From Lachnoanaerobaculum orale (GTDB taxonomy: Bacteria > Bacillota > Clostridia > Lachnospirales > Lachnospiraceae): 64,000 bases of DNA. The notes under the pieces were generated by a model. It did not search any database and was not told where the DNA came from. It was given only the letters and a program-made list of their open reading frames with translations. Shown piece by piece: positions 9,215 to 18,294 of the stretch. The first letter of the stretch is position 1; each line of letters opens with the position of its first letter. The translations under genes were made by a program, and so were the position numbers. Where the stretch lies: positions 185,889 through 249,888 of the forward strand of contig NZ_RRCM01000001.1 of NCBI RefSeq assembly GCF_003862485.1, read 5' to 3'.

Positions 9215-9336
9215 GTTAAAAATTTACTTGTTTTATTAAAATATTACTATTTAAAGAATATTTCCTTAAATATAGAATGGATACATAAGGTTTTGAGGCT
9301 ATGAGATTGGCCTTAGTATTTAGTTTCGGAGGAAAT

Positions 9337-10419
9337 ATGAAAAAGAGATTTTTAGCAATGGCATTGGCTACATTGACAGTATCGGCACTTGCAGGATGCT
9401 CTATGAAGAGTCCTGAGATGACTTCCACAACAGCTGCGGCTGCAGGTGAGAGCACAGATGCAAAGGCAGACAGCAAAGCAGACAATAAGTCTGACGGAGC
9501 AGAGGTAACTTTGGTGTATGCGGAGGTAAACCCGCTTGATACAATCGTAGGACAGAGCGGAACCGCATTCAAAGAAAAGGTTGAAGAGCTTTCAGGCGGA
9601 AAGATTCACATCGATATACAGGCAAGCGGCGTACTGGGTTCTGAAAACGATGTACTTGACGGAATGCTTGGAGGAACAGGTACTGTAGATATGTCAAGAA
9701 TATCCGCATTTGCTCTTACAAGTTACGGCGCAAAGAAGGCTTCACTTCTTTCAATGCCTTATACTTTCAACTCAAGAGAGCATTTCTGGAAGTTTGTAGA
9801 CAGTGACCTTTCAAAGGAGTTTTTACAGGAGACATCAGATCTTAACCTCGGTATTAAGAGTCTGTACTACGGAGAAGAGGGATTCAGAAATTTCTTTACA
9901 AAGAGCCCTGTGACAAAGGTTGAAGACCTTAAGGGAATGAAACTCAGAGTGTCAAACGATCCTATTATGAACGGTATGGTTGAGGGCCTCGGAGCATCAC
10001 CTACAGTAGTTGCATTCAACGAGCTTTACTCTGCACTTCAGACAGGAGTTGTAGACGGTGCGGAGCAGCCTATAACAAACTATAAGTCAAACGCCTTCCC
10101 TGAGGTTGCACCGAATATCATACTTGACGGACATACCCTCGGAGCGTTCCAGGTAGTTATCACAGATAAAGCATGGGACAAGCTTACAAAGGAGCAGCAG
10201 GATATCTTGGTTGAAGCCGGAAAGTATGTAGGAGAGGTAAACAGAAATATCGCACAAAAGGCCGAGGATAAGGTATTGGAAGACCTTAAGGCAAATAAGG
10301 TAAATGTTGTAGAGGTAGATGACAAAACACCTTGGAGAGAGGCAACAAAGGGAGTTGTAGAAAAATATACCGCAGATCAAAAAGAACTTTATCAGAAGAT
10401 ACTTGATTTGGACAAATAA
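9337..10419 (+). CDS. dctP: TRAP transporter substrate-binding lipoprotein
   Basis: Extracytoplasmic receptor of a TRAP transporter. A signal peptide ends in the lipobox LAGC at about residue 22, so it is a lipoprotein. The mature part is a DctP domain (TLVYAEVNPLDTIVG..., LKGMKLRVSNDPIMNGM, GVVDGAEQP). The conserved Arg of the carboxylate site is in KLRVSN. The ATG at 9337 follows TCGGAGGAAAT; an in-frame upstream ATG at 9301 lacks this and would spoil the signal peptide. Ligand is probably an organic acid; not determined. Confidence 0.93.
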   Translation: MKKRFLAMALATLTVSALAGCSMKSPEMTSTTAAAAGESTDAKADSKADNKSDGAEVTLVYAEVNPLDTIVGQSGTAFKEKVEELSGGKIHIDIQASGVLGSENDVLDGMLGGTGTVDMSRISAFALTSYGAKKASLLSMPYTFNSREHFWKFVDSDLSKEFLQETSDLNLGIKSLYYGEEGFRNFFTKSPVTKVEDLKGMKLRVSNDPIMNGMVEGLGASPTVVAFNELYSALQTGVVDGAEQPITNYKSNAFPEVAPNIILDGHTLGAFQVVITDKAWDKLTKEQQDILVEAGKYVGEVNRNIAQKAEDKVLEDLKANKVNVVEVDDKTPWREATKGVVEKYTADQKELYQKILDLDK

Positions 10420-10473
10420 TAAGCCGCCTCTTGGGACTTTCTCTTGAGGTTTGCTGATAGAATAGAGGTAGAG

Positions 10474-11010
10474 ATGTCAGACTTTTTTAAGGCCGTGGAC
10501 AGAATAAAACCTGCATATGATATGACATATAAGTTTGTTCTGTTTTTATGTAAAATTTTGTTAATCGGAGATATAGCCATTACGACCATGTCGGTTGCGG
10601 GAAGGTATATCTCATTTATACCGGATCCTGCCTGGAGTGAGGAGATAGTACTTACATTCATGGCATATATGGCGGTACTTTCTGCAGCGCTTGCTATAAG
10701 AAGGGGTGCACATATCAGAATGACCGCATTTGACACATACTTGCCGAAGAATGTCGTAAGATTCTTGGATGTATTATCAGATTTGGCGGTGATGATACTT
10801 GCAATAGTTATGATAGTTGTAGGATGGAGCTATGCAACAAAGATAGGCGGAAAGGGTACATATGTAAGTATGCCGGGGCTTTCAAAGTTTTGGCAGTATT
10901 TTCCGGTACCTTTAGCCGGAGTCGCAATGGTTATATTTGAGCTTGAGGCGCTTTATAATCACTTTAAGGCTCTTTGTTTGAACGAAGATACACAGGAGGT
11001 AAAGGCATGA
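10474..11010 (+). CDS. dctQ: TRAP transporter small permease
   Basis: DctQ-type four-helix membrane subunit. It contains the family features AWSEEIVLTFMAYMAVL and RRGAHIRMTAF. The ATG at 10474 is preceded by AGAGGTAG and gives 178 residues, the usual length; the frame opens a little earlier with a TTG that lacks a ribosome binding site. It overlaps the dctM start by 4 bases (ATGA). Confidence 0.93.
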   Translation: MSDFFKAVDRIKPAYDMTYKFVLFLCKILLIGDIAITTMSVAGRYISFIPDPAWSEEIVLTFMAYMAVLSAALAIRRGAHIRMTAFDTYLPKNVVRFLDVLSDLAVMILAIVMIVVGWSYATKIGGKGTYVSMPGLSKFWQYFPVPLAGVAMVIFELEALYNHFKALCLNEDTQEVKA

Positions 11011-12302
11011 GTACAGGAGTTGCAATAGCTATATTGCTTATCAGCTTTTTTGTAATGATATTTTTGCGTTTCCCGATTGCTTACGCGGTGGCACTTTCAT
11101 CACTGCTTTGCCTTTTGTCCCAAGGCCAGCCTTTATCTACCATATGTCAGCAGATGGTTAAAGGTATATCGTCATTTTCACTTATGGCGGTGCCTTTCTT
11201 TATCACAATGGGTTGTTTGATGGGCAGCGGCGGAATTTCAGAAAAACTTATTGCACTGGCAAATGCCTGTGTAGGCTGGATGCGTGGCGGTATGGCAATG
11301 GTAAATATCGTAGCTTCATATTTCTTCGGAGGCATTTCAGGTTCGGCTTCTGCCGATACGGCTTCCTTAGGTTCAATACTTATACCTATGATGGTGGACC
11401 AGGGATATGACGCGGATTTTTCAACAGCCGTAACAATCACCTCATCATGTGAGGGACTTTTGGTACCTCCGTCACATAACATGGTAATCTATGCGACCAC
11501 GGCAGGCGGAGTATCTGTAGGAAGCTTATTCCTTGCAGGATATATACCGGGCGCATTGCTTGCGGTATCACTTATGATCGGATCCTATATCATATCTGTC
11601 AGAAGGAATTACCCTAAGGGTGACAAGTTCTCGATGAAGGTGCTTTTAAAGCAGCTTAGCGTATCATTCTGGGCATTGGCAGCAGTGCTTATAGTAGTGG
11701 TAGGTGTAGTAGGCGGTGTGTTTACAGCTACGGAGTCGGCAGCTATTGCGGTTATCTACAGCCTTATTGTCAGCGTGTTCATATACAAGGGACTTGACTG
11801 GAAGGGCGTATGGAAGACACTTGAAGAGTGTATAAATACACTCTCAATAGTGCTTATACTTATATCGACATCAAGTATATTCGGATATTGCCTTACAACA
11901 CTTCATGTGCCTGATATGGCGGCAAGTGCTATCACAGGATTTACAAGTAATCCTATAATTTTAGCACTTTTACTTAACCTCATTTTGCTTATACTCGGAT
12001 GTATTATGGATATGGCACCGATTATACTTATTGCCACACCTATACTTTTGCCGATAGCGAATTCTATAGGAATCGGACCGATACAGTTCGGTATAATGGT
12101 AATATTAAACTGCGGTATCGGACTTCTTACACCTCCTGTAGGCGGAGTACTCTTTATCGGTTCGGCGGTAGCAAAACTACCTATGGAAAAGGTCGTAAAG
12201 GCGACATTACCTTTCTATCTTTGCATGATAATCACACTTTTACTTATAACATTTATACCGATGATAAGCTTGGGACTTCCTGTATTATTCGGTAGCTTAT
12301 AG
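11007..12302 (+). CDS. dctM: TRAP transporter large permease
   Basis: DctM-type subunit with about 12 membrane segments that performs sodium-coupled substrate transport with DctP and DctQ. Typical motifs are FRFPIAYAVALSS-like at the start, MGGISGSASADTASLG in the middle and LNCGIGLLTPPVGGVLF near the end. The ATG at 11007 follows AGGAGGT and gives 431 residues. It ends the dctPQM operon; a strong terminator follows. Confidence 0.95.
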   Translation: MSTGVAIAILLISFFVMIFLRFPIAYAVALSSLLCLLSQGQPLSTICQQMVKGISSFSLMAVPFFITMGCLMGSGGISEKLIALANACVGWMRGGMAMVNIVASYFFGGISGSASADTASLGSILIPMMVDQGYDADFSTAVTITSSCEGLLVPPSHNMVIYATTAGGVSVGSLFLAGYIPGALLAVSLMIGSYIISVRRNYPKGDKFSMKVLLKQLSVSFWALAAVLIVVVGVVGGVFTATESAAIAVIYSLIVSVFIYKGLDWKGVWKTLEECINTLSIVLILISTSSIFGYCLTTLHVPDMAASAITGFTSNPIILALLLNLILLILGCIMDMAPIILIATPILLPIANSIGIGPIQFGIMVILNCGIGLLTPPVGGVLFIGSAVAKLPMEKVVKATLPFYLCMIITLLLITFIPMISLGLPVLFGSL

Positions 12303-12308
12303 AATGAA

Positions 12309-12347
12309 AAGCTGTTACAAAGATTAAAATTCTTTGTAACGGCTTTT
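12309..12347 (+). terminator. Terminator of the dctPQM operon
   Basis: AGCTGTTACAAAG pairs with CTTTGTAACGGCT (one wobble) around a 9-base loop, followed by TTTTT. It lies 7 bases after the dctM stop. Confidence 0.9.
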
Positions 12348-12499
12348 TATTATTATATTTTAAAAAATTTAAATGTATACATCTCAAAAGACTTGTTTTA
12401 AAAGATAAAACATAGTACAATCCAATAGAATACAATCAGATTTTAAAAAGGCTGTATAAGTAAGTCAAAAATAATTATTAAATATATTTTGGAGGAAAT

Positions 12500-13834
12500 A
12501 TGAGCAAAATAGTAGTAGTTGGAGCAAACCATGCCGGTACTTGTGCAATCAATACGATTACAGGTTTTAATGAGGGAGATGAGGTGGTAGTATTTGATCA
12601 GAACTCAAATATCAGCTTCTTAGGCTGCGGTATGGCACTTTGGATAGGCGGACAGATATCAAAACCTGACGGACTTTTCTATTCAAACAAGGAAAAGCTT
12701 GAGTCACAGGGCGCAAAGGTAAATATGAACAGCAAGGTTGAAAATATCGACTTTGATAAAAAGGTTGTCATTGCAACTTTGGAAGACGGTAAAGAGGTGG
12801 AAGAAAGCTATGACAAATTGATACTTGCTACAGGTTCACTTCCTATAGTACCTCCAATACCGGGCAGAGATTTGGAGAATGTTCAGCTGGTGAAGCTTTT
12901 CCAAAATGCCGAAGAGGTAATAAAGAAGCTTGAAAACCCTGATATAAAGACAATTGCCGTAGTAGGTGCCGGTTATATCGGAGTGGAGCTTGCAGAGGCG
13001 TTTGAAAGACATCATAAGAAAGTGATTTTAGTGGATATAGCAAAGACTTCACTTTCAAGCTACTATGATACCGAGTTCAGTGCAATGATGGACAAGAACC
13101 TGAGTGACCACGGAATAGAGCTTGCTTTCGGTGAGACCGTAAAGGAAATCAAGGGTAACGGTAAAGTAGAGGCAATTGTCACAGATAAGAATGAATATCA
13201 GTGTGATATGGTAATACTTGCTATCGGATTCAGACCGAATACCGAACTTGGAAAGGGACGCCTTGAAACAATGCCGAACGGTGCATATATAGTGGACGCT
13301 ACTCAGCAGACAAGTATAAAGGATGTATACGCAATAGGTGACTGCGCAACCGTACAGTTCAATGCTACAGGAGAGAAGTCATATATAGCACTTGCAACCA
13401 ATGCTGTACGTTCAGGCCTTATAGCGGCATATAATGCTTGTGGCAAAAAGCTGGAGACAATAGGTGTTCAGGGTTCAAACGCCATCTCAATCTATGACTT
13501 AAAGCTTGTATCCACAGGTCTTAGCGAGCAGAAGGCAAAGCAGCTTAATATGGATGTGCTTTCAACCTCATATGAAGATTTGCAAAAGGCAACATTCATT
13601 GAAACAACCAATCCTAAGGTAAAACTTAAGATAGTATATGATGCAAAGACAAGAGTGATAGTAGGTGCACAGATGGCATCAACATATGATATGTCAATGG
13701 GTATACATATGTTCTCACTTGCAATACAGGAGAAGGTAACTATAGACAAGTTAAAGCTGCTTGATATTTTCTTCCTTCCACATTTCAATCAGCCTTATAA
13801 CTACATCACAATGGCTGCATTATCCGCAAAATAA
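12500..13834 (+). CDS. nox: NADH oxidase (water-forming type), CoA-disulfide-reductase family
   Basis: Flavoprotein that oxidises NADH and removes oxygen. The FAD-binding motif [10 protein letters not shown] is at the N-terminus. The redox cysteine is in [12 protein letters not shown] (near residue 43). A second nucleotide-binding motif [13 protein letters not shown] lies near residue 155, and [11 protein letters not shown] binds FAD. The C-terminal dimer domain ends [14 protein letters not shown]. The 444-residue length and these motifs match streptococcal-type Nox closely. Single gene: preceded by AGGAGGAAAT-like GGAGGAAAT and closed by a strong terminator. Expected role is oxygen tolerance in an anaerobe. 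Confidence 0.93.
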   Translation: MSKIVVVGANHAGTCAINTITGFNEGDEVVVFDQNSNISFLGCGMALWIGGQISKPDGLFYSNKEKLESQGAKVNMNSKVENIDFDKKVVIATLEDGKEVEESYDKLILATGSLPIVPPIPGRDLENVQLVKLFQNAEEVIKKLENPDIKTIAVVGAGYIGVELAEAFERHHKKVILVDIAKTSLSSYYDTEFSAMMDKNLSDHGIELAFGETVKEIKGNGKVEAIVTDKNEYQCDMVILAIGFRPNTELGKGRLETMPNGAYIVDATQQTSIKDVYAIGDCATVQFNATGEKSYIALATNAVRSGLIAAYNACGKKLETIGVQGSNAISIYDLKLVSTGLSEQKAKQLNMDVLSTSYEDLQKATFIETTNPKVKLKIVYDAKTRVIVGAQMASTYDMSMGIHMFSLAIQEKVTIDKLKLLDIFFLPHFNQPYNYITMAALSAK

Positions 13835-13849
13835 AATAAAGATAAATTA

Positions 13850-13891
13850 AAACGGCTGTCGCAGTGATTCAAATCATTGCGACAGCCGTTT
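13850..13891. terminator. Bidirectional terminator between nox and nagE
   Basis: AACGGCTGTCGCA and TGCGACAGCCGTT form a 13-bp perfect stem, with TGAT/ATCA pairing continuing inside. A-rich sequence on the left and T-rich on the right let it serve both convergent genes. Confidence 0.9.
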
Positions 13892-13911
13892 GTTATGAGG
13901 TGTGTTATATA

Positions 13912-15357
13912 TTATTTGTTTTTTGCAAGTTTTTTAAACTCGTCCGCTACGAACTGAACCTTTGTACCGATAATAACCTGTACGGAAGTCTTTGAAGGTC
14001 TGATAACACCTGCAACACCTGCGGATTTTATCTTCTTTTCATCCACCTTTGTATAGTCTTTGATTTCAAGGCGAAGTCTTGTGATACAGTTATCAATAGA
14101 TGTGAGGTTCTCAGGACCGCCGACACCGTCCAAGATAATAGCTGCAACTGCAGTAAAGTCATCATTAGATAAAACAGCTTTTTTCTCTTCTTCCTCGTCG
14201 TCTTCTCTGCCCGGAGTCTTTAAGTTAAACTTGGTGATAACAAAACGGAATATTGCATAGTATATTACGCCGTAAACAATGCCGATAGGTATTAAGAGTA
14301 TCGGATTTTGTGCAAACGGAGCTTTAAAGCTGAGTACCCAGTCTACAAGACCTGCACTGAAGTTAAATCCCGCTCTTATAGGAAGTAATGCCACAATTGC
14401 AAGTGAAATACCTGTTAAAAGAGCATGGATAAGGTAAAGTACCGGTGCAAGGAACATAAATGCAAACTCAAGCGGCTCTGTAACACCTGTAAAGAATGAA
14501 GACAGAGCGGCAGCGAGTAAAAGACCGTAAGCCGCCTTTTTTCTTGAATCCTTAGCTGTGTGATACATAGCAAGTGCGGCACCCGGAAGTCCGAACATCA
14601 TTACAGGGAAGAATCCCGACATATACATACCTGTCTGTCCGAGTACACCGCCGTCGGCGCTTCCCCAGAATTTGCCGATATCATTGATACCTGCCACATC
14701 AAACCAGAATACGGAGTTTAGTGCATGGTGAAGTCCGAAAGGAATCAAAAGTCTGTTAAAGAATCCGTATATTCCGGCACCCAGGGCACCGGTGCTCATA
14801 ATAGCTTCACCGAAGCTTACCAATGCGCCGTAAACAACAGGCCAAACAAAGAAAAGTATAAGTGACGCAATAAGAGAAAATCCTGCTGTAACAATAGCTA
14901 CACATCTCTTACCGCTAAAGAATGACAGAGCGTCAGGCAGCTTTGTAGTCTTGAACTTATTGTAGCAAATGGCACCTATAAGACCGCAGATAATTCCGAT
15001 AAACTGAGTCTGAGTTTTACCGAAAGCCGCAGGTACGGCATCAGCCTCAACACCTGTAAACATAGCTACTGAACCCTTTGATAAAAGAGTTGTAACAACC
15101 AGCCATGAAACAAGTCCGGCAAGGGCTGCGGCACCGTCTCCGTCATCACTCATACCTACCGCAACGCCTATAGCAAAGAGGATTGCCATGTTGTCAATGA
15201 TGGCGCTGCCCGCTTTTAAGAGGAAAGCCGCAACTATATTATTGCTGCCCCAGCCTGTAGGGTCAATCCAATAACCGATACCCATCAAAATCGCCGCCAC
15301 AGGAAGGCAGGCTACAGGAAGCATCAAAGACTTCCCAAGTCGTTGTAAATACTTCAT
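13912..15357 (-). CDS. nagE: PTS system N-acetylglucosamine-type EIICB component
   Basis: Membrane sugar transporter that phosphorylates its substrate during uptake. The EIIC part (1-375) has the NagE-like segments INRLLIPFGLHHALN-type (here FNRLLIPFGLHHALNSV), SGFFPVMMFGLPGAALAMY and GVTEPLEFAFMFLAP. After the linker FNLKTPGRED comes the EIIB domain (about 400-481) with phospho-Cys in IDNCITRLRL. Sequence is closer to GlcNAc than to glucose permeases as far as I can judge by eye. The EIIA is a separate upstream gene. Start follows AAGGAG. Third gene of the licT operon. Confidence 0.85.
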   Translation of the reverse strand: MKYLQRLGKSLMLPVACLPVAAILMGIGYWIDPTGWGSNNIVAAFLLKAGSAIIDNMAILFAIGVAVGMSDDGDGAAALAGLVSWLVVTTLLSKGSVAMFTGVEADAVPAAFGKTQTQFIGIICGLIGAICYNKFKTTKLPDALSFFSGKRCVAIVTAGFSLIASLILFFVWPVVYGALVSFGEAIMSTGALGAGIYGFFNRLLIPFGLHHALNSVFWFDVAGINDIGKFWGSADGGVLGQTGMYMSGFFPVMMFGLPGAALAMYHTAKDSRKKAAYGLLLAAALSSFFTGVTEPLEFAFMFLAPVLYLIHALLTGISLAIVALLPIRAGFNFSAGLVDWVLSFKAPFAQNPILLIPIGIVYGVIYYAIFRFVITKFNLKTPGREDDEEEEKKAVLSNDDFTAVAAIILDGVGGPENLTSIDNCITRLRLEIKDYTKVDEKKIKSAGVAGVIRPSKTSVQVIIGTKVQFVADEFKKLAKNK

Positions 15358-15411
15358 AAATTTCTCCTTATTTCGTGTTCTCTTTGTCGGCCGTTCAAAG
15401 AGAAAAGTTTA

Positions 15412-15888
15412 TTATGGTATTACTACCAATATTTCACTGTTATTTGTCACAGTTATATCGGTGACACTCTCAACTGATTTGTAGTTGTCACTGTTGCAAA
15501 TAATCATAACTGTGACAGGGTCAAATCCCGCTTCTTTTACTTTATTCAAATCGACTTTTAAAAGAGGATCCTTTGCCTTCACTATATCACCTACCGCTAC
15601 AAAGGCTTCAAATCCTTCGCCTTTCATTTTTACGGTATCAAGTCCGACATGTATAAGTACTTCCTCTCCGGTATCCGCCATTATGCTGACGGCATGCAAA
15701 GTATCAAAGATCATACTTACGGTACCGTTTACAGGAGAGGTGACAAGACCGTCACTTGGTATTATCGCAACTCCCTTTCCAAGCATCTCCGATGAAAACG
15801 TCTCATCAGGGACTTCCTTTATAGATATACTTTTTCCGGCCATAGGGCTTAAAAGTGTGTCTTTTTTCTTCTTAAAAAATCCGAACAT
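15412..15888 (-). CDS. PTS EIIA component, glucose family (Crr-like)
   Basis: Passes phosphate from HPr to the EIIB domain of the next gene. It is a 158-residue EIIA-Glc domain with active-site His in EVLIHVGLDTVKM (near residue 81) and the second conserved His in TLHAVSI (near 66). It lies two bases after licT and 54 bases before nagE, whose product lacks an EIIA domain, so the two form one transporter. GGAGGA precedes the start, inside the licT end. Confidence 0.93.
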   Translation of the reverse strand: MFGFFKKKKDTLLSPMAGKSISIKEVPDETFSSEMLGKGVAIIPSDGLVTSPVNGTVSMIFDTLHAVSIMADTGEEVLIHVGLDTVKMKGEGFEAFVAVGDIVKAKDPLLKVDLNKVKEAGFDPVTVMIICNSDNYKSVESVTDITVTNNSEILVVIP

Positions 15889-15890
15889 AT

Positions 15891-16727
15891 TTACTCCTCC
15901 GACATAGTTACCCTTTTTATATGAATTGCAAGATAGGTCATTTCCATTCTCGTTATACCTGATTTGGTCTCATGTTCTATATATTTTGCAATTCGTTTTC
16001 CGCACTCAAACTCGCGAGGGTACTTTTCCTTCATCATATCTTCAAATATTGTGTCCTCATCCGAAAGCATCTCATTGTGATACAGCCTTTGAATAAGAAA
16101 CTTTATATGGGTTACAAATCTTTCATAGTGAATAGAATTTTCATTTAAGTTTACATTCAATTCACTCATTACAATGTCCATTATATCTCGCATAAGATGC
16201 GGAAGGCTCAGGGTCTCCTTCATATGTGTGCTGTACTGTGCATTGACAAAGTGAAGTGCAATAAAGCCCGCCTCCGAGTCGGGAAGCAAAAGTCCCATTC
16301 TGTCATGTATCAGCCTCAGCGTATAGAGCCCCAGCGCATATTCCTGCGGATAAAATCTCTTAATCTCCCACATAAGAGCGTTTTCGGGAGTCATACCTTC
16401 TTTAAATCTTTCAATGGCAAAGTTGATATGGTCGACCAATGTAAGATAGATGTTTTGACTCAGCTTCAAATTTTCAACATTTATAGCATAGGATATAACA
16501 TCATCAGTCAGTATCAACCTCTCCATAGGTATATCGGCAATCATATCCTGAAACTTTAAAAGCGTTTCATTTTCCTTTATGCGAAATACCTTTTCAATCT
16601 CCGATTGTGATACCGTATCGCCCTTTCGCCTGCCGAAACCTATGCCCTTACCCATGGCAATGACTTCTCTGTTCTTATGGTCATGGGTCAAGACAATATT
16701 GTTGTTTATAATTTTTTCAATGATCAT
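15891..16727 (-). CDS. licT: Transcription antiterminator, BglG/LicT family
   Basis: RNA-binding regulator that prevents termination at the RAT/terminator in front of its own gene. The N-terminal CAT RNA-binding domain (MIIEKIINNNIVLTHD..., GKGIGFGRRKGD, residues 1-55) is followed by two PRD domains with regulatory histidines (LVDHINFAIERF near 100; LIHDRMG, ALHFVNAQ; FVTHIKFL near 205; LAIHIKRV near 270). The ATG at 16727 follows GGTGGTG and gives 279 residues; the frame opens earlier without homology. Confidence 0.93.
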   Translation of the reverse strand: MIIEKIINNNIVLTHDHKNREVIAMGKGIGFGRRKGDTVSQSEIEKVFRIKENETLLKFQDMIADIPMERLILTDDVISYAINVENLKLSQNIYLTLVDHINFAIERFKEGMTPENALMWEIKRFYPQEYALGLYTLRLIHDRMGLLLPDSEAGFIALHFVNAQYSTHMKETLSLPHLMRDIMDIVMSELNVNLNENSIHYERFVTHIKFLIQRLYHNEMLSDEDTIFEDMMKEKYPREFECGKRIAKYIEHETKSGITRMEMTYLAIHIKRVTMSEE

Positions 16728-16752
16728 CGCACCACCATAAACATAAAATAAT

Positions 16753-16816
16753 AAAAAGACCAAATAAACCGTACAAATACGGTCATTCGGTCTTGCCTGC
16801 GTCTCAGTAACAATCC
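16753..16816 (-). promoter_or_regulatory. LicT-type RAT antiterminator overlapping a terminator
   Basis: On the minus strand, 16816-16789 matches the ribonucleic antiterminator consensus: GGATTGTTACTG, four bases, GCAGGCAAGACC. Its 3' end overlaps a terminator (16794-16753) in which AAGACC pairs with GGTCTTTTT and ACCGTA with TACGGT. This is the standard LicT/SacY arrangement: bound LicT stabilises the RAT and blocks the terminator. It lies 26 bases before the licT start. Confidence 0.93.
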
Positions 16817-17004
16817 TAAATATAAAATCTTATGAAGAAATTCTAACATATTTCTTAAGCAATGACAATTGGCAGAATACCAGAAGAAAAGGCGGGAAAT
16901 TGGGCAAAATAAATAAAAGGGAGGGAAGAGTGGAGAAGTAATGATTAGAAAAGTGGAACTTGGGTTAGTAGGGTGATAGGGAGTGTAGATTTTCGCTTTA
17001 AATA

Positions 17005-17075
17005 TTTACAAAAGCGTTATATTATGTTAGTATAAATACAACTAATAATGACGTCATGACAACATGATGTAATAA
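17005..17075 (+). promoter_or_regulatory. Promoter and candidate GntR operator of the nucleoside operon
   Basis: A possible promoter has TTTACA (17005-17010), a 17-base spacer and TAGTAT (17028-17033). Just downstream lies a palindrome ATGACGTCAT (17048-17057) overlapping TCATG-acaa-CATGA (17055-17067). The words ATAATGAC and GATGTAATAA here recur, with one change and closer together, at 26771-26790 before the GntR gene at the operon end. This suggests autoregulation by that repressor. The remaining sequence from 16817 to 17004 is AT/purine-rich with no other feature. Confidence 0.55.
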
Positions 17076-17093
17076 CGTATAAGGGGAATGAAA

Positions 17094-18281
17094 ATGAGAA
17101 AATTAAGATTCGTGAGTGCAGCTATGGCTATGATGATGGTAGCCGGGACATTAGTAGGATGTAGTGGAGGAAATGAGTCACAAAAATCCGGAAGTGGTGG
17201 TAAGAATTTGAAAGTGGCTATTATATGTTCAGCAGCGGGACAAAATGATAATGGCTACAATCAAACTGCAATTGAAGGAGCAAAAAAAGCTGAAAAAGAC
17301 TTTGGAATTGAGTATAAGGTGGTTGAACCTACAACAGGAGTTCCGAAGGCATTGGAGAGTTTGGCAGATGACGGTTATCAGATTATATTTAATTTGGAAT
17401 ATGATTTTGAAGCATTGATTAATGGTACAGGTGGAGCAGATGCAATTGCTAAGATGTATCCTGATACCACATTTATCTGTATGAATGATAATCCAAATAA
17501 GGATAGTGAGGGAAAGCAGATTCATGATAATGTAATAAGTGTACTCTTTGATGTACATGAATCATCATTTGTTGCAGGTGCATTGACAACACTTGTAAAT
17601 GAAAATGCAAAAGAACTCTTTGGTGATACAGAATATAAGTTTACTTCACCTGAAAATGGTGGAAGATCTGTAGGCTTTATAGGTGGAACAAACTCTAACG
17701 GTATTACAGTATTCTCATATGGCTATATAGAAGGAATAAATTATGAAGCAGAAAAATTTGGTGTAAACTATGACTATTATTCAAAGTATGACGCAGGTTT
17801 TGCTGACTCGGCTACAGGAAGTACAGTGGCAGGTACATATTATAATCAGGGTGCAAATGTAGTATTTGCGGTAGCAGGAGCAGTAGGAGACGGAGTTGCG
17901 TCAAAGGCTAAAGAGGAAGGAAAACTTGCAATACAGGTAGATGCTAATAAAGATGCACAGCAACCCGGATATATACTTACAAGTGTTATGAAGAATACAG
18001 ATGTACCGGTTTATGAAATTATAAAAGCTTCAATTGAGGGAAAGCTTGATAGCATGGATAGAGTACAAACATATTCTTTAGCTTCAGGTGCAACATCTAT
18101 TACGGATTTAGCTGAAATAAGCAAACATGTACAAGATTCAGGAAAAGAAAAATGGGAAGAAATAAAGGCCGAAGTAAAGGATGTAGAAAGCAAAATTGCT
18201 GACGGAACTATTAAAGTAACTAATGCTCAAAATGGGGAAGAGTTTGATCAGAGTAAATGTCCTAATGTAAAAATAAAGTAA
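17094..18281 (+). CDS. BMP-family ABC transporter substrate-binding lipoprotein (nucleoside type)
   Basis: Captures nucleosides (PnrA/BmpA/YufN family) for the ABC importer encoded next. A signal peptide ends in the lipobox LVGC (near residue 22). The mature part has the BMP fold with KVAIICSAAGQNDNGYNQTAIEGA, VGFIGGTN and VFAVAGAVGDGVASKAKEEG. The ATG at 17094 is 7 bases from GGGG, whereas the ATG at 17088 is only one base away, so 17094 is preferred (395 residues). First gene of a ten-gene operon devoted to nucleoside breakdown. Confidence 0.92.
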   Translation: MRKLRFVSAAMAMMMVAGTLVGCSGGNESQKSGSGGKNLKVAIICSAAGQNDNGYNQTAIEGAKKAEKDFGIEYKVVEPTTGVPKALESLADDGYQIIFNLEYDFEALINGTGGADAIAKMYPDTTFICMNDNPNKDSEGKQIHDNVISVLFDVHESSFVAGALTTLVNENAKELFGDTEYKFTSPENGGRSVGFIGGTNSNGITVFSYGYIEGINYEAEKFGVNYDYYSKYDAGFADSATGSTVAGTYYNQGANVVFAVAGAVGDGVASKAKEEGKLAIQVDANKDAQQPGYILTSVMKNTDVPVYEIIKASIEGKLDSMDRVQTYSLASGATSITDLAEISKHVQDSGKEKWEEIKAEVKDVESKIADGTIKVTNAQNGEEFDQSKCPNVKIK

Positions 18282-18294
18282 CAGGATACTATAT

